Positions 1 through 12,322 are shown, counted from the stretch's first letter. The stretch: 64,000 bases of DNA from Brachypterus glaber (GCA_958510825.1 OY294046.1:2170001-2234000); one strand, 5' to 3'. Made by a program: numbers and translations. Notes: generated by a model from the letters alone, not told the origin.

Positions 1-837
1 ATTTAACGTTAGAACAACGTTTTTTTAATGTTAGAAAACTGTATAAAAGTACGTTATAAAATATGTGTAAATGTCCCGCTTTTTAACGTTAGAATCAAAC
101 GTTAGTTACAAACGTTAATCTAACGTTAGATTTTTAAGTTAGAAATAAGTTATAGGTAGGTTTGATTTTTAACTTTCGGAGGGGTGTGGCCAACTAGGAA
201 ATTTCTACCTGCATCATAACATGGCAGCTGGAGACAAATTTATTCATATAAATAAATCTTAATGTATTTTATAATATTTTTAAACATAATTTCTTTACAT
301 TTATTTATAAAAAATCCATCTTTTTAGGTGGCCCTAAATATTTTTCTTGTAATATGCTGTTATACTTCGATAAATACGTTTACCTCTCAGAAAAACTTTA
401 TATTTAGTTAGTAAATATTTAATTAAACATTCAGAATCTTAAAATATATTTTTTCAATTCTAGTACAGTGTTGCCAGACTTACTATAATTTTGACTTTTG
501 CGGAATAATGTTTTTTTAAACTTATTATAGAAATAATTAATAATTATCAAACCTAGGCACATAGCTGCTTGAAATGAGTAATTTCTACTATAGCTTACGT
601 ATTAATAATGGAAATTTAAAAAATATTTAAAGTTAGAATAAGGTTAGAAAAAGGTTAGAATTTAGTTGGGAAACTAACATTAGATTTATGTATTTTATAA
701 CGTTTTTGTCAAACGTTAGTTTTCAAGGTTAGATTTATATATTTTATAACGTTTTTGTATAACGTTTGAGACTAAACATAAAAATGTCACTAATCTAATG
801 TTATGTTAAGTTAGATTTATCTACTTTTCTACCAGGG
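1..837 (-). mobile_element. MITE family A copy A1 (AACGTTA-rich), cut by window start
   Basis: Non-coding repeat rich in AACGTTA and TCTAAC motifs. Its right end reads TTTTCTACCAGGG, the reverse complement of the CCCTGGTAGAAAA terminus seen in full copies A4 and A5. The other terminus lies just outside the window. Other copies are at 7932-8640, 12656-13306, 16528-17244 and 49233-50037. No transposase coding is present. Confidence 0.75.
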
Positions 838-970
838 GTGTTTAAAAGTATATACCAAAAAACATTTTTTACGTAAAATTTTAGCGATAAATTTGAGGCC
901 CTTTTTTCTACGTATCTGTGTCACATAAAATTTGAGAATAGTTGCGTTCGTCCATCGTCGTCCATCAGAT

Positions 971-2154
971 ATACACGGTGTATTTGAAATAGGGTCGGAA
1001 ATTTTAACAGATGATTCTACATCATAAAATATGACAAAAAGTTCCTATAAACATATGTCTAAAAATGCGTCATAAAGGAGCTACGACTCTTTGAAAGTGG
1101 CTAAAAAAATCGGTTTTTATTTAATAACTCAGGAACCCTTTGAGATATATCAACGAGGTTTTGCACGTCAACTAATCCTACCAAGGCCCGTTTTATGTGT
1201 TATTTTCATGTACTTATTTCAACCAGGGGTGTGCGACACGGGGGGGGCTTATCAGTTTTTTGTCCCAAACTTTTTTCTGTGTAACTTTTTTGCAATTTTA
1301 TTTTTGAAATATGATTCCCCAGGTCAAAATACATAAAAAAGGTACTCTTGTTGTAATACTGTAGGATTAACCGTTTTCGAGAAAAATTCATTTGAAGGTG
1401 AAATTCCACGGTTCGAGGACGAAAAATTAAATACTAAAATGTCGAAAACCAAAATTTTAATGATGCTTTGTTATTCTAGATCAAAAACTAAGAAAAAAAG
1501 TTTCCATACATGTAGGTCGAAAAAACGCTTTTAAAGCTACCATAGCCCTTTAAAAATGGTGCATATTTAGGAGACCATAGCTCCATTAGGATTCATTTTT
1601 GGAAGTACCCGTATATGAGGTTTTTTTCTTAGTTTTTAATGTACATTCGCCCCACATCATTAAAATTTTGGTTTTCAACATTTTAGTATTTAATTTTTCG
1701 TCCTCAAACCGTGGAATTTCAACTTCAAATGAATTTTTCTCGAAAACGGTTAATCCTACAGTATTACAACAAGAGTACCTTTTTTATGTATTTTGACCTG
1801 GGGAATCATATTTCAAAAATAAAATTGCAAAAAAGTTACACAGAAAAAAGTTTGGGACAAAAAACTGATAAGGCCCCCCCCCGTTTCGCACACCCCTGGT
1901 TTAAATAAGTACGTGAAAATGACATACAAAGATGGGCCTTATTAGGATTAATTCACGTGCAAAACCTCGTTAATATATCTCAAAGGGTTCCTGAGTTATT
2001 ATATAAAAACCGATTTTTTTAGCCAAGTTCAAAGGGGCGTAGCTCCCTTATGACGCATTTTTAGATATATGTTTATAGGAACTTTTTGTCATATTTTATT
2101 ATGTAGAATCACGAGTTAAAATTTCCGACCCTATTTCAAATACACCCTGTATAC
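971..2154. repeat. Long inverted repeat, arms about 590 bp (family I relative)
   Basis: Sequence from 971 reads inward and reappears in reverse complement out to 2154. The outer ends read ACGGTGTATTTGAAATAGGG and CCTATTTCAAATACACC. Short open frames of 65-67 codons on both strands are mirror images of each other and are not genes. A single arm of the same family lies at 63120-63542. The repeat resembles a foldback-type non-autonomous element. Confidence 0.75.
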
Positions 2155-3553
2155 GTAAAACTATTTTTAAATATGTAATAGTAATGCTGTATAAATATTA
2201 GAGTGTCCATTTTGGCCCATTAGAAGATATATGCATTTTTTTCGCGATAATTTTTGACGTTTTTGACATTTTTTAAAAATTCATATCAAAATTTTTCAAC
2301 CGGCTTTTTAAGCTTAGGTACTCATTTCTCAAAAACTATTAGACCGGGAAAGCTAAAATTTGGCATGCAGGTAGTTCTTACCCTAAATTAGCAAAATATA
2401 ATTATTTAAACATCCCCCCCCCCGGAGGTGGTGTGTAAAAATAAATATTTCAAATACCTAAGTCAAAAAATACTCCTCAAATGAACCTTTTTTGTCCTAT
2501 ACTTCAATATTAAAACTATTGTGACTAAACTATTTTTTTATATATATTAAAGTGTTTCCACCTTATTTTAATGATAACATAATTTTGGACACTTTTTTTC
2601 ATTTGGCGACATAGTGCGCTGGTTTTTCATGTTTTGTGATGTAGAATCGTCCCCTTTAAAATATGCCATAGGACTGCAAACACCGTGTATATTTTACTCT
2701 GCGAAAAGTGTACTAAGAAATGTAAAGCATTTGTTTCTTGTTAAAAAATAATAACTTAAATTAATTTGACAGTTATTAACAATAATAATAATAACAATCT
2801 AGCCAACTATGAATTCTATTGTGTGGAATCTATTACTTATTAAAAAAATAATAATTGCTATGATATAACAAATACTATGTTTATTATCTATATTTATTAA
2901 AAATAAAAACAACATTAGGTTTAATTACAATTTTCTGAAAAAATATGTATAAACAACTTTAACTGCTTTTTTATGTAAAATTTCTTATACATATCGATAC
3001 ATATAAGTAATTGCATGTATTTTTTGATAGATACCATATATATCATAGATTTCCAGGGCCGTAGTGAGAAAATCAGTAACCTACGGGCCCCCTACAAAAT
3101 TTTTCGTTTTCCTCCCAAATATTTTGATGACAAAAAAAAAATTGATAACTTGAAATGAAAAAATCCGGGCCCCATCAGAACTCCGAGCCCAGAAGGAACA
3201 CCCCGACCCCCCTCCCTCTCGACAGTATCTTGCCCCAAAATTGTCAAAATCTGGATGCAGTTAGTTGATCAAGAATCTGGAGCCAGACTTGACAAAAATT
3301 GTTACTAGGGACGCCTTAAGGCAGCCGCCTCATTTACCGAGGCTCGTTTCGTCACCCCACAGCATGGACCTGGTTCCTGGATAAACATATTTTAACACGT
3401 GCTCTGCGTTTAGGGCCATATATGTCCCAAACCTTCCATGTTCAGAGTGCGGCTACACTCTTTTATAAGAGTGTTGCTTTTGTCTTAAAAAGTGCGTTCT
3501 TAAATAATCTAAAAATGCGTCCCCAAAGTATGTTTAAGTATGTTTTAGTACAT
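2155..3553. other. Intergenic AT-rich repeat debris, no gene seen
   Basis: No open frame or splice pattern here supports a gene. Part of 2210-2700 resembles the arms of the neighbouring inverted repeats, with phrases such as GATGTAGAATCG. Near 3050-3360 is GC-richer patchwork (CCAGGGCCGTAG, then runs of C) of unknown origin. Confidence 0.5.
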
Positions 3554-4861
3554 CAGTAACTGCCATGCCAAAATTTAAGAGATGATTCTACATCCAAAAA
3601 TATGAAAAAAGTTTCTATAAAGGTTGGTCCGAAAATGAACCTTAAGGGAGCTACGGTCCTTCGAAGATGACATATTGAATGGGGAACAAAAAAAGCATCA
3701 ATAAAATTTTAATGCTGCAAGCTGATTCTTCATTTAAAACTGAGCAAAAAATTATTTTTCACCAAAACACCTAAATTTAATAATAAAGGAGTAATAGCCT
3801 TTTAAAAAGTAACGTTTTTGGTGGCACAAAATGTTACTTCCTCTTAATTGCATTTTTTTTGAAAACGGTTCCTCCTACAGTGTTACACTATACGAAATTT
3901 TTTATGTATTTTTACTTGGAATCCATTTTTTTTACAAACAATCCAAAAAAAACTACATATAAAAAAGTTTGGGGCAAAAATGTGTTAAGCCTAATACATT
4001 TTTCCGTCTAGAGACGCCTCTGGATAAATTCAAAAAAATAAATTAACATAAACTTATTGCCCTTATTAATACTAGTATGCATGCAAAAGCTCGTCGCTCT
4101 AGCTTAAAGGGTACCAGAGTTATTATTTAAAAACCTTATTTTTATTACAATTTTAAAGGGCCGTAGCTCCCTTAGAGCGGACCAACTTTTATGGGAACTT
4201 TTTTTGATATTTTTGGATGCAGAATCACCTCTTAAATTTTGGCATGCCAGTTATTGATCCCCCGTATATATACCCCGAAAAACAGTGCAAAGTAAGTTCG
4301 AGACATATATGCCCCGAAACGCAGTTTTATATACTAGTATTAATAAGGGCAATAAGTTTATGTTAATTTATTTTTTTAATTTATCCAGAGGCGTGCCCAG
4401 ACGGACAAAATATATGAGGCTTAAAACATTTTTGCCCCAAACTTTTCTATGTGTATGTTTTTTGGATTTGTTGTACAAAATATAGATTTCTAGAGTAAAA
4501 ATACATATAAAATATCATATAGTGTAACACTGTAGGAGCAACCGTTATCAAAAAAAAAATGCAATTAAGAGGAAGTAACATTTTGTGCCACCAAAAACGT
4601 TACTTTTTAAAAGGCTATTACTCCTTTAATATTAAATTTAGGTGTTTTGGTGTATAATACTTTTTTGCTCAGTTTTAAATGAAGAATCACCCTGCAGCAT
4701 TAAAATTTTATTGGTGCTTTTTTTTGTTCCCCATTCAATACGTCATCTTTGAAGGGCCGTAGCTCCCTTAGGGCTCATTTCCGGACCAACCTTTATAGAA
4801 ACTTTTTTTCATATTTTTGGATGTAGAATCACCTCTTAAATTTCGGTACGCGAGTTCTGAA
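3554..4861. repeat. Two head-to-head copies of family I MITE
   Basis: A full-looking copy spans about 3554-4255 and a truncated inverted copy about 4285-4861. The shared ends include GATGATTCTACATCC and GGATGTAGAATCACCTC. The same family occurs with clean termini at 20544-21214 and 30853-31582. It is non-coding; the 66-codon frame inside is not a gene. Confidence 0.7.
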
Positions 4862-5712
4862 ACAGGCTGTAGGTATGTCTCGAAAGTGGTTAACGCAGCG
4901 AACGTGTTAGGGCCACTTGCACCGTTGATGGTTTAACTTTAAACTTGGATTAAATTGACGGCTGACCAATCAGAACGCAGCATTTTTAACTTATACTCCA
5001 AAAGTTGGTGCAAGTGGCCCTTAACATTTTAATGGGCTGTTAATTTGCAGTTAATTTTAAATATTACATTCAGTATTATCAGTATAATTTTAATCGTTCC
5101 GGGTATTAATAATAACCGTTATTATGTCAGTGTCCTTTTTTATCGTTTGCTTTTTATTACTTTTAAAAAAGTATTCATTTCCTATATCTCTAGTCATGTT
5201 TTACTTTCCCCGAGAAAAGTAACAGAAAAAAAGCAAAAGCAAAAAAAATGGAAATTATTTTATTGCTTTTCTAACATTTCTCGGTATTTTATAAGCAAAC
5301 CATATGATATCCTCAAAAAAAAATATGTCTGTCGGTCGGTCTGTCTGTCGGGTTGTCCGTCTTTCGGATTATATGTTCGGGAAAATTTGTGATCTCGGTA
5401 ACTCGAGAACGCGTTGGGCTCAGGACTTAAAATTTGGAACATAGGTTCCATTTTCCATGTTCTTGGCTCGGGTTTGGGTAATGGGGTCAAAGAAACTAAA
5501 AACATTTTGTTTTTAATATACGTTTTTCGAAAAAAAACAAATATTTTTTTTTTAAACGTCACGTTTCAAATTTTTTAAATTTTCAGGTTTATACAGTGCG
5601 TGTCAAAGTCTGACCCCCCCCTCTTAACTTCTAAACGGCTTAAGATATTAATTTAAAATTTGGAACACGTAAATAACATAACCCAAATTAACTTTTGCTA
5701 TATATTTACATT
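4862..5712. other. Intergenic, with a CTGT-rich dispersed repeat
   Basis: No gene is supported. About 5260-5480 belongs to a dispersed repeat with a (CTGT)n-like stretch followed by a phrase like GTAACTCGAGAACG. Relatives occur near 7290-7680, 36178-36480, 40240-40620, 41580-41780, 42150-42340 and 60340-60500. Open frames through it encode DRQTDRQ-type simple peptide and are artefacts. Confidence 0.55.
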
Positions 5713-6201
5713 TACATTTTTGTTTAACCTCGTAATATTCTACTTAATTAAGCATCCCCTAAGTCCAGGACTTGTGTGGGCCAGTAGTAGAGGGAACCAC
5801 CGTCTTTAATTGACTTTCGAACCAATTTATAGGGAGTGTCCGCTTCACTTACGCCTTCGCCAAATTTCAATTATTAATTAACTGAAAAAGGCAAATCGGC
5901 GCCGGAGAGAATCAAACTCACGCTATTTTGGGTAGTAAACCAACGAACTAATAACTCTTCTTTCTAGAATACGCATACCGTTAACATAAAGTATCGCCAA
6001 CATCTCGGTTTGTTTGTAAACAAATAGTAGGTATATTCAGGCCTGAACAATAACAATTACCAGTAACTGGTATTGTTGTCTCTGTTAGAACAAAGATGTG
6101 CGAGTAAGACAGAAGAATATTTATGTTTCCGACGTTTTTCTCAGTTTTTACGAATGAAATGCCTCTTCTACAGAGAAAAGTTATTAGTTCTTGTAGTAAA
6201 C
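5713..6201. repeat. Family K foldback repeat fragment, interrupted by a J MITE
   Basis: Sequence from about 5713 (GTTTAACCTCG, CATCCCCTAAGTCCAGGAC) matches the left arm of the intact family K element at 27438-27812. It is interrupted at 5941 by a family J MITE whose 8-bp target duplication TAGTAAAC flanks both sides, so J inserted after K. Confidence 0.65.
5941..6193 (-). mobile_element. Family J MITE, hAT-like, 8-bp target duplication
   Basis: About 253 bp, with terminal inverted repeats beginning CAACGAACTAATAACTCTTC. Direct flanking duplication TAGTAAAC is exact at 5933-5940 and 6194-6201. The 8-bp duplication fits hAT-type transposition, a classification made by inference. Other copies are at 15508-15762, 31778-32035 and, partial, 26603-26688. 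The 78-codon frame inside is not a gene. Confidence 0.85.
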
Positions 6202-6657
6202 TCGTCAAGTACGACACGGTAGTCCACTACACCATCATCCCATATGTTTGATATGTTTATGGCGCACATTGAAGGCAAAGGGGTTTTTTTTAATTTAAAA
6301 GGTGGTCGTGTGATATGTTATCTACTTACTTATTATATGGCCACGAAAAAATAAGTTAAATCCAAAACTAAACTATTCATTGGCTTATTATTACTGAACT
6401 GGTTTTACATTAACACTTATTATTTAAAACATATTTGAAAAATTATAATAACAAACTAATTATTTACTTTAAGTAATGTGCATTATTTACATCGGCGTGA
6501 AATGTCTACATTTTAAACGAGTTTCTACATAAGAGTGAACTTTCATTATAAAATATTGTAAATATCTAGTTTTGCTTTTAATAGAATAGCTCGATTAGTC
6601 AATGGCGTAGACTACATTCACTAAAGAAGAATATGGTTTTAAATATGAGTTTTGGGC
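6202..6657. other. Intergenic, nothing recognisable
   Basis: AT-rich sequence without an open frame, repeat signature or splice pattern that I recognise. Confidence 0.4.
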
Positions 6658-6809
6658 TAAGTGCCTATTCACAAGCTCGCATAAGAACATAAAACATAAC
6701 AATGCGATGCCGTGATTGGCTTGATGGGCCGCCATGTATCTTGTAAGCCAATCACTGCATCGCATTCTTATGTTTTATGTTCTTATGCAAGCTTTTGGAT
6801 ATGCCTTTA
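6658..6809. mobile_element. Family E palindromic MITE, about 150 bp
   Basis: Nearly the whole segment is one inverted repeat. The left arm (CATAAGAACATAAAACATAA, then GCCGTGATTGGCTT) is mirrored on the right (AAGCCAATCACTGC, then TTATGTTTTATGTTCTTATG). A second copy, split by a family F insertion, spans 9557-10575. No clear target duplication was seen. Confidence 0.75.
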
Positions 6810-6867
6810 ATTAGAACAATATGTTTTTGTTTAAAAAAGTTCAAAATAATGAAAAGAAATTATACCA

Positions 6868-7084
6868 TGGATATACCTCGTACATCCCAAATGTCCTTCG
6901 TGTGTCTCAGAGACGTCCCGAGGGGTATTTCTTGTGGAAATACTGCCCGCATATCCCAGGGACATCCCGAAAGGACATTCCCGGGACATCCCCTAGGGAC
7001 GTCCCTGGGATATACGAAGGACATACTTTAAATTCTTGGGATATACGGGCAGTATATCCTTAGGACATACTTTTCGGTATATCC
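6868..7084. repeat. GGGACATCCC-type palindromic motif cluster
   Basis: Variants of GGGACATCCC, GGGACGTCCC and GGATATACC recur in both orientations within about 215 bp, bounded by GGATATACC on the left and GGTATATCC on the right. It looks like another small MITE built of a reiterated motif. Overlapping frames of 80-84 codons are products of the repetition. Confidence 0.55.
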
Positions 7085-7931
7085 TTGGTATATAAGACTA
7101 AAAAAAATTAAAAAATAGAAAAAAATTGTACATTTTTTGAAAAAAAGTTGCTTAAAATAAGAAATAAGTATTTTCATTAGATAGTTTTTACCGCATTTTA
7201 CCCCCTTACCAGACCCCAATTTTTTGCCGAAAACCATCCCAGCCTAGAACTTTAGATAATAAACCAAATTTGAAATAGACCAACATTTCGCGACAGACAG
7301 AAACATTTTCTTTACGAAAATCATATTTTTTGGATATAGAACTCGGAGAAAGTAATTTACCCGAACCCGATTTTTACCAAAAACAATCCACCAGCCTAGA
7401 ACTTTGGATAATCAACCTATGTCCAAATTCGAAGTCTAAAGCTCGAAGCGTTCTTGAGTTATCGCAAAGCGTCCTCCACTTAAAGTGAGGGACGCCCTGA
7501 TTATCGTGGTCACAAATTTCCCGGACAGACAGACAGACAGGCCGACAGACAGAATTTTTTATGGTAATCATCTTTTTTGCATACAAAACGTCCAGAAACG
7601 TAAAAAAAATGTTTACCCAGGGGAAAGTAAAAGTAATAAAAATACTCACTTAATAAGTATAACTTTTATTACTATTTTATCAGTTTGGTAGTGGATCCAC
7701 TAAAGCAACATAATTTATGAAAATTAAATGCATTTTATATCAACTGCACTTTATCGCTACACCAAGTAAACTGAATAAAATTACATTATATTATCACATT
7801 GTTTTAATTTATTTACTATTATATTAAATAATGGGATTAACTTTTAACTAACCTAAATACGTCCCTCCCTTTTAATTATAATTTAAAACAATTAAAAATA
7901 ATATTTCCTAAATACAAAAGAAACAATCTAA
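7085..7931. other. Intergenic, includes a CTGT-rich dispersed repeat
   Basis: About 7290-7680 is another copy of the dispersed repeat containing CAGACAGACAGACAG followed by oligo-A. The frames at 7374-7691 read DRQTDR-type peptide and are not genes. The remainder is AT-rich. Confidence 0.5.
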
Positions 7932-8640
7932 CCATAGTAGAAATTTAACGTTAGAATAACGTTTTTCTAATGTTAGAAAACTGTATAAAAGTACGTTATG
8001 AAATATGTGCAAATGTCCCGCTTTTTAACGTTAGAATCAAACGTTAGTTACAAACGTTAATCTAACGTTAGATTTTTAAGTTAGAAATACGTTAGAAGTA
8101 CGTTTAATTTCTAACTTTCGGAGGGGGCCGGGCCAACTAGGAAATTTCTACCTGCATCATACAATGGCAGCTGGAGACAAATTTATTCATATAAATAAAT
8201 CTTAATATATTTTAACAATCATAATAATTTTAAACATAATTTCCTTACATTTATTTATAAAATATCCATCTTGTTAGGTGGCCCTAAATATTTTTCGTGT
8301 AATATGCTGTTATACTTCGATAAATACGTTTACCTCTCAGAAAAACTTTATATTTAGTTAGTTAATATTTATTTATACATTCAGAATCTTAAAATATTTT
8401 TTTAATTATAGTACAGTGTTGCCAGACTTACTATAATTTTGACTTTTGGGGAATATATTTTTAAACTTATTATAGAAATAATAAATAATTATCAAACCTA
8501 GGCACATAGCTGTCTAAAATGAGTATTTTCTACTATAGCTTACGTATTAAAAATGGAAACTTAAAAAATATTTAAATAAATAAATAAAAAGTTAGAATAA
8601 GGTTAGAAAAAGGTTATAAAATAAGATTTATTTCGATTTA
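7932..8640 (-). mobile_element. MITE family A copy A2, right end degraded
   Basis: Begins CCATAGTAGAAATTTAACG, one or two changes from the family terminus CCCTAGTAGAAATTT, and runs parallel to copy A1. The opposite terminus is not preserved. Just downstream at about 8685 is CCCTGCTGGTAGAAAAAG, which resembles a further terminus of the same type. Confidence 0.65.
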
Positions 8641-9092
8641 TTTGATAAAATATATAAGTATATTTTATTTTAACCCTGCTGGTAGAAAAAGTATTGTTCC
8701 TAAGTCATGCGTAAAGAGGCTTTTCCGCACTCGATTGCTTGCCTGAACTCTGCTACCCTAGATATAGATATCAAGGTTTTTAAATTTTATAAAATTACAA
8801 ACACTAGGGGTGGTTTTATGCGAATTTTATGGATAATAGCATGATTTTAGGGTTTTTAGGGCCTTAAAAGCACCACTTAGGGTTGTTTATATAAATTTTT
8901 AAGGGCGTTCTAACCACGACAAATGGAAAAGATTAAGTAAATAATTTTTTTTTTGGATCACCCTACTGAATCATGTATAATGCTTTATTGTTTTTGACCT
9001 CAGACAATATTTTTTTCGTTAATTGTTTATTAAATATTTTATAAATAAATATATTATAATTCTTGTTTTAATGCATATGCACAAGATGCATA
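8641..9092. other. Intergenic, no gene seen
   Basis: Contains the isolated CCCTGCTGGTAGAAA-like terminus near 8685 and otherwise AT-rich sequence with no recognisable content. Confidence 0.35.
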
Positions 9093-9288
9093 TATACCGG
9101 GTGTCCCAGCTAATACAGATCAATCGTTTTTTGACTTTATTATCAAAGCTATCAAAAGAAAATTAATTTTATTATTACATTACAAACATACATTAATTAA
9201 TGTATATTAATTATTAATTAATGTATATGTTTAATTAATTAATTATATGTATATTAATATACAACAATATAATACTCAACAAGCTATA

Positions 9289-9518
9289 AGTAAACATAAA
9301 CATAAACATAAACATAAACATAAACATAAACATAAACATAAACATAAACATAAACATAAACATAAACATAAACATAAACATAAACATAAACATAAACATA
9401 AACATAAACATAAACATAAACATAAACATAAACATAAACATAAACATAAACATAAACATAAACATAAACATAAACATAAACATAAACATAAACATAAACA
9501 TAAACATAAACATAAACA
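9289..9518. repeat. (CATAAA)n microsatellite, about 38 units
   Basis: A near-perfect array of the hexamer CATAAA. It produces artificial open frames on both strands (His-Lys repeats on +, Met-Phe repeats on -), which are not genes. Confidence 0.97.
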
Positions 9519-9556
9519 ATAATCCTAATTTATTATTTTATTACAATTAAAATACC

Positions 9557-10575
9557 TAAAGACCTATCTAGAAGCATAAGCATAAGAACGTAAAACATAA
9601 GAACCCAGTCCGCACATATATGGATGCAACATGGTAAAGAAAGATTTTTTAGGTAACATGTGCCATATTACATGAGACATAACATACATATGTATGCTAC
9701 ATAACATGCCCTATAACAGAAAGATTTTTTACGTTACATGTGCCATATTACATAAGATGTAACATACATATGTATGGTACATAACATGCAATATTGCATG
9801 TTATGTATCATATACATGGTACGAGAACATACACGATACATAAAATGTTATGAATTCAATACTAAATATGGCGTCTATATTATTTTAATTTTTATAGGTT
9901 AGAATCACTAATATTCTTAAAATTGTTGTTAATAATAAAAGTTTTACCCTTAAGTAGTAGAAACGCATGTATTTTTAGACAACTAAACCGATTTTAGATA
10001 ATTTTAGACAAAAAATTAAAATATATATATATTTTTTAAAATGATTATTTGCTATTTTTTTTCTAAAAATTGGCTTTTTATGTGGCCCATGATTTTTAAG
10101 CCTGGTAGAAAGTTTGCTTTCACAGTAAAAATGCACATCGTATAAGAATTTTGCCTGATGGATGCTACATATAAAGATATTTATATACTTTAATTATTAG
10201 GTTTATCAAAAAGACGTAAAAATGTTCACCATGTCTAAATCTATGATGCACTCCATAACAAGCAAAATTCGGAAACGCCTACTTTTATTGTTATGTACCT
10301 AGTATGTATCTGATATGTAGCATGTTATGTAGCTGATACATAACTTGAGGCGGAATTGTTAAAGTCCAAGGACTATACATGGGCTATAAAAATTACATGT
10401 CTGCAACATCACATAGAACAGTGGTTATGTACCTGCTATGTTCCTGCCATGTATTTGTGTTGACTGGGAATGCGGTGCTGTGATTGGTTTACAAGATACA
10501 TGGCGGCACATCAAGCCAATCACGGCACCGCATTCTTATGTTTTATGTTCTTATTCAAGCTTCTGGATAGGCCTT
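9557..10575. mobile_element. Family E palindromic MITE split by an F insertion
   Basis: The short left piece (GACCTATCTAGAAGCATAAG) and the right piece from 10470 (GCGGTGCTGTGATTGGTTTA to CTTCTGGATAGGCCTTA) together match the copy at 6658-6809. The gap between them is exactly element F plus its AA target duplication. Confidence 0.7.
9604..10468 (+). mobile_element. MITE family F, CCCAGTC termini, AA target duplication
   Basis: Left end CCCAGTCCGCACATA, right end TTTGTGTTGACTGGG, flanked by AA on both sides (9602-9603 and 10469-10470). The interior reiterates ATACATATGTATG and CATAACATGC-type motifs. The terminal signature resembles families A to D. No coding sequence is present; the 63-codon frame at the right edge crosses element boundaries. 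Confidence 0.75.
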
Positions 10576-10664
10576 AAGACTTATTCTGTAATTGGGTGTT
10601 CACACCTGTTGAGTTTTTTAAATAACTAAATAAATAAATAAATTAGCTAGGACACCCGGTATAT

Positions 10665-11384
10665 ACTTATATTTTTATTTTTTTAATTATCATATCAAAT
10701 TTTTAATTGTTTATTTTATTAAATTTAAATATATTTATAGTATTTAGTGGCTTTTATTTTATCTTTAAATAATATTTATTTTTCAAAAAATAATAAGTCA
10801 AATCTAAAAACAAGCCGTGAATATATATATAATGCTTTATATTCAGGGCCGAGCGAAGAAGATTTTGTGGGGGGGGATAGAAGGTCAAAAATTACAACTT
10901 TTTTAGCCTAAAAATAAACTAAAAATAACTTTTTTCCTCGAGAAAAAAGGTATTGACTAAAAAAACAAAAAAAAAAGGTCCTCACCTTTTTGTGAAATAT
11001 ACGACTTTTGTATGTTGAATCCCTGCAATATAAGACTTTTGTATTTTGAATCCATAAAATATACAACTTTTGTTTTGGATCAATGAAATATACAACTTTT
11101 TCAGATGGGTGGGGGGACGCTACCCCCCCTCCCCATAGCTACGGCGCTGTTCATATTCTATAGTATAATCATCGCAGTTGCATTTATTTTTTTCCATGTG
11201 AGTTTTAAATTAAAATTAATTTTTGTTTTACTGTGACATTTCTACTTTTTTTTTAATTAGCGTACCCTACAACTCTTATACTATTGTCGATTTTCCTAAA
11301 AAAAGGCGTTGACATCAATTTACCTTCTATTTTGCTTTCCCATTTTGAAAATTTTCAAAATTTCGGAAAAGCTTTGTATTCGTG
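10665..11384. other. Intergenic, no gene seen
   Basis: AT-rich. A GC-patched segment at about 10847-11150 (GGGCCGAGCGAAG to CATAGCTACGGCGCTG) has the look of a degraded mobile-element copy, but I cannot classify it. Confidence 0.4.
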
Positions 11385-11556
11385 CAAAAATTTTAATGAC
11401 ATTTACAAGAAAATAATTTGACAAGTGACAGTTGAGTGGGTAAAATAAATAATTATCCACTCAATAAAGTAAAAGCCACGCGTGGGTTATTATTGAGTTT
11501 ATCTATTTAAAATAAAGCTGGTAATTGTCTTATTATCTGTATGTATTGGATAAAAA
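11385..11556 (+). repeat. Family G repeat, 3' part (G1)
   Basis: Sequence TTTACAAGAAAATAATTTGA through TGTATGTATTGGATAAA is shared nearly identically with 19302-19636 and 56938-57271. This copy lacks the left half and ends just before the B1 insertion. Confidence 0.7.
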
Positions 11557-11568
11557 TTATCATTACTT

Positions 11569-12322
11569 CCCAGGTAGCAAGGGATGTTATATTACAAGAA
11601 ATTAACATCACTTTTGGGTGTATTTTTAAACTAAATCATAACATCACATAATATTGAAAAATAACATGTATTTAACATCACATTTGCAACGTAACACGTG
11701 TGACGTGACAAACATGTTATTTAATAACAAATATTTAACAACGCTGTGAATATATCGCATGTCACATATTAACGTGGCTTTCACGTGAATGTCATGTTAT
11801 TTTGCTTCTCACCGACGTTCGAAGCAAAAAAATCGATATAAGATGATGTTGATAGAGTAAATTATTATAAGGAAATTGTATACACATTATACGATTTCCA
11901 ATGGATAGGGGGCTCTGCCGGGCTTCTCAAGACCACGGACACGGATTAAAGGAATATATTCTGCAATTTCGTTTTAGAATCTATGTTTCAATCTGTGATT
12001 GTTTCAATTACTGATTGATTTTAAATCCGATTTTTTTATAGGGTTATAGCGTTTTTAATGGTTTTAATTTAGAAAAAGCTAATATCCTAGGATATTATTT
12101 AAATATTAAAGTAACAGATAAGATATTAGATATAACAGGAATGTGGATTTATGATGTCACAAACACGTTATTTTCGGGATGTCATTGTGTGATGTTATTA
12201 GGGGCGGACTTAGGACATCCCCACCATGCTACATTCTTGTTAAATGAGACTACAATCTTAACATCACATGTCACATATTAACGTGGCTTTCACGTGAATG
12301 TCATGTTATTTTGCTACCTGGG
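11569..12322 (+). mobile_element. MITE family B copy B1, TT target duplication
   Basis: Left terminus CCCAGGTAGCAAGGGATG, right terminus TTTTGCTACCTGGG, flanked by TT on both sides. The interior is rich in AACATCAC and ATGTTATT motifs. Copies B2 (39208-39977) and B3 (59433-60151) are highly similar, so the family spread recently. It is non-coding. Confidence 0.88.

Larger units (their letters stand above)
9093..10664. mobile_element. Outer element T with TATATACCGGGTGTCC inverted ends
   Basis: The left end reads ACCGGGTGTCCCAGCTAAT and the right end ATTAGCTAGGACACCCGGT, about 22 bp of inverted match with one mismatch. TA lies outside both ends. It encloses the (CATAAA)n array and the E and F elements, so T is the oldest layer of a three-level nest. 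A lone end of the same type (GACACCCGGTATATA) is near 44740. Confidence 0.65.

Noticed and set aside
5045..5392. 115-codon frame with signal-like start
   Set aside because: The start is TTG, not ATG; it runs into CTGT simple repeat and lacks splice support or family resemblance.
9235..9522. 94- and 91-codon frames of Met-Phe and His-Lys repeats
   Set aside because: They are translations of the (CATAAA)n microsatellite.
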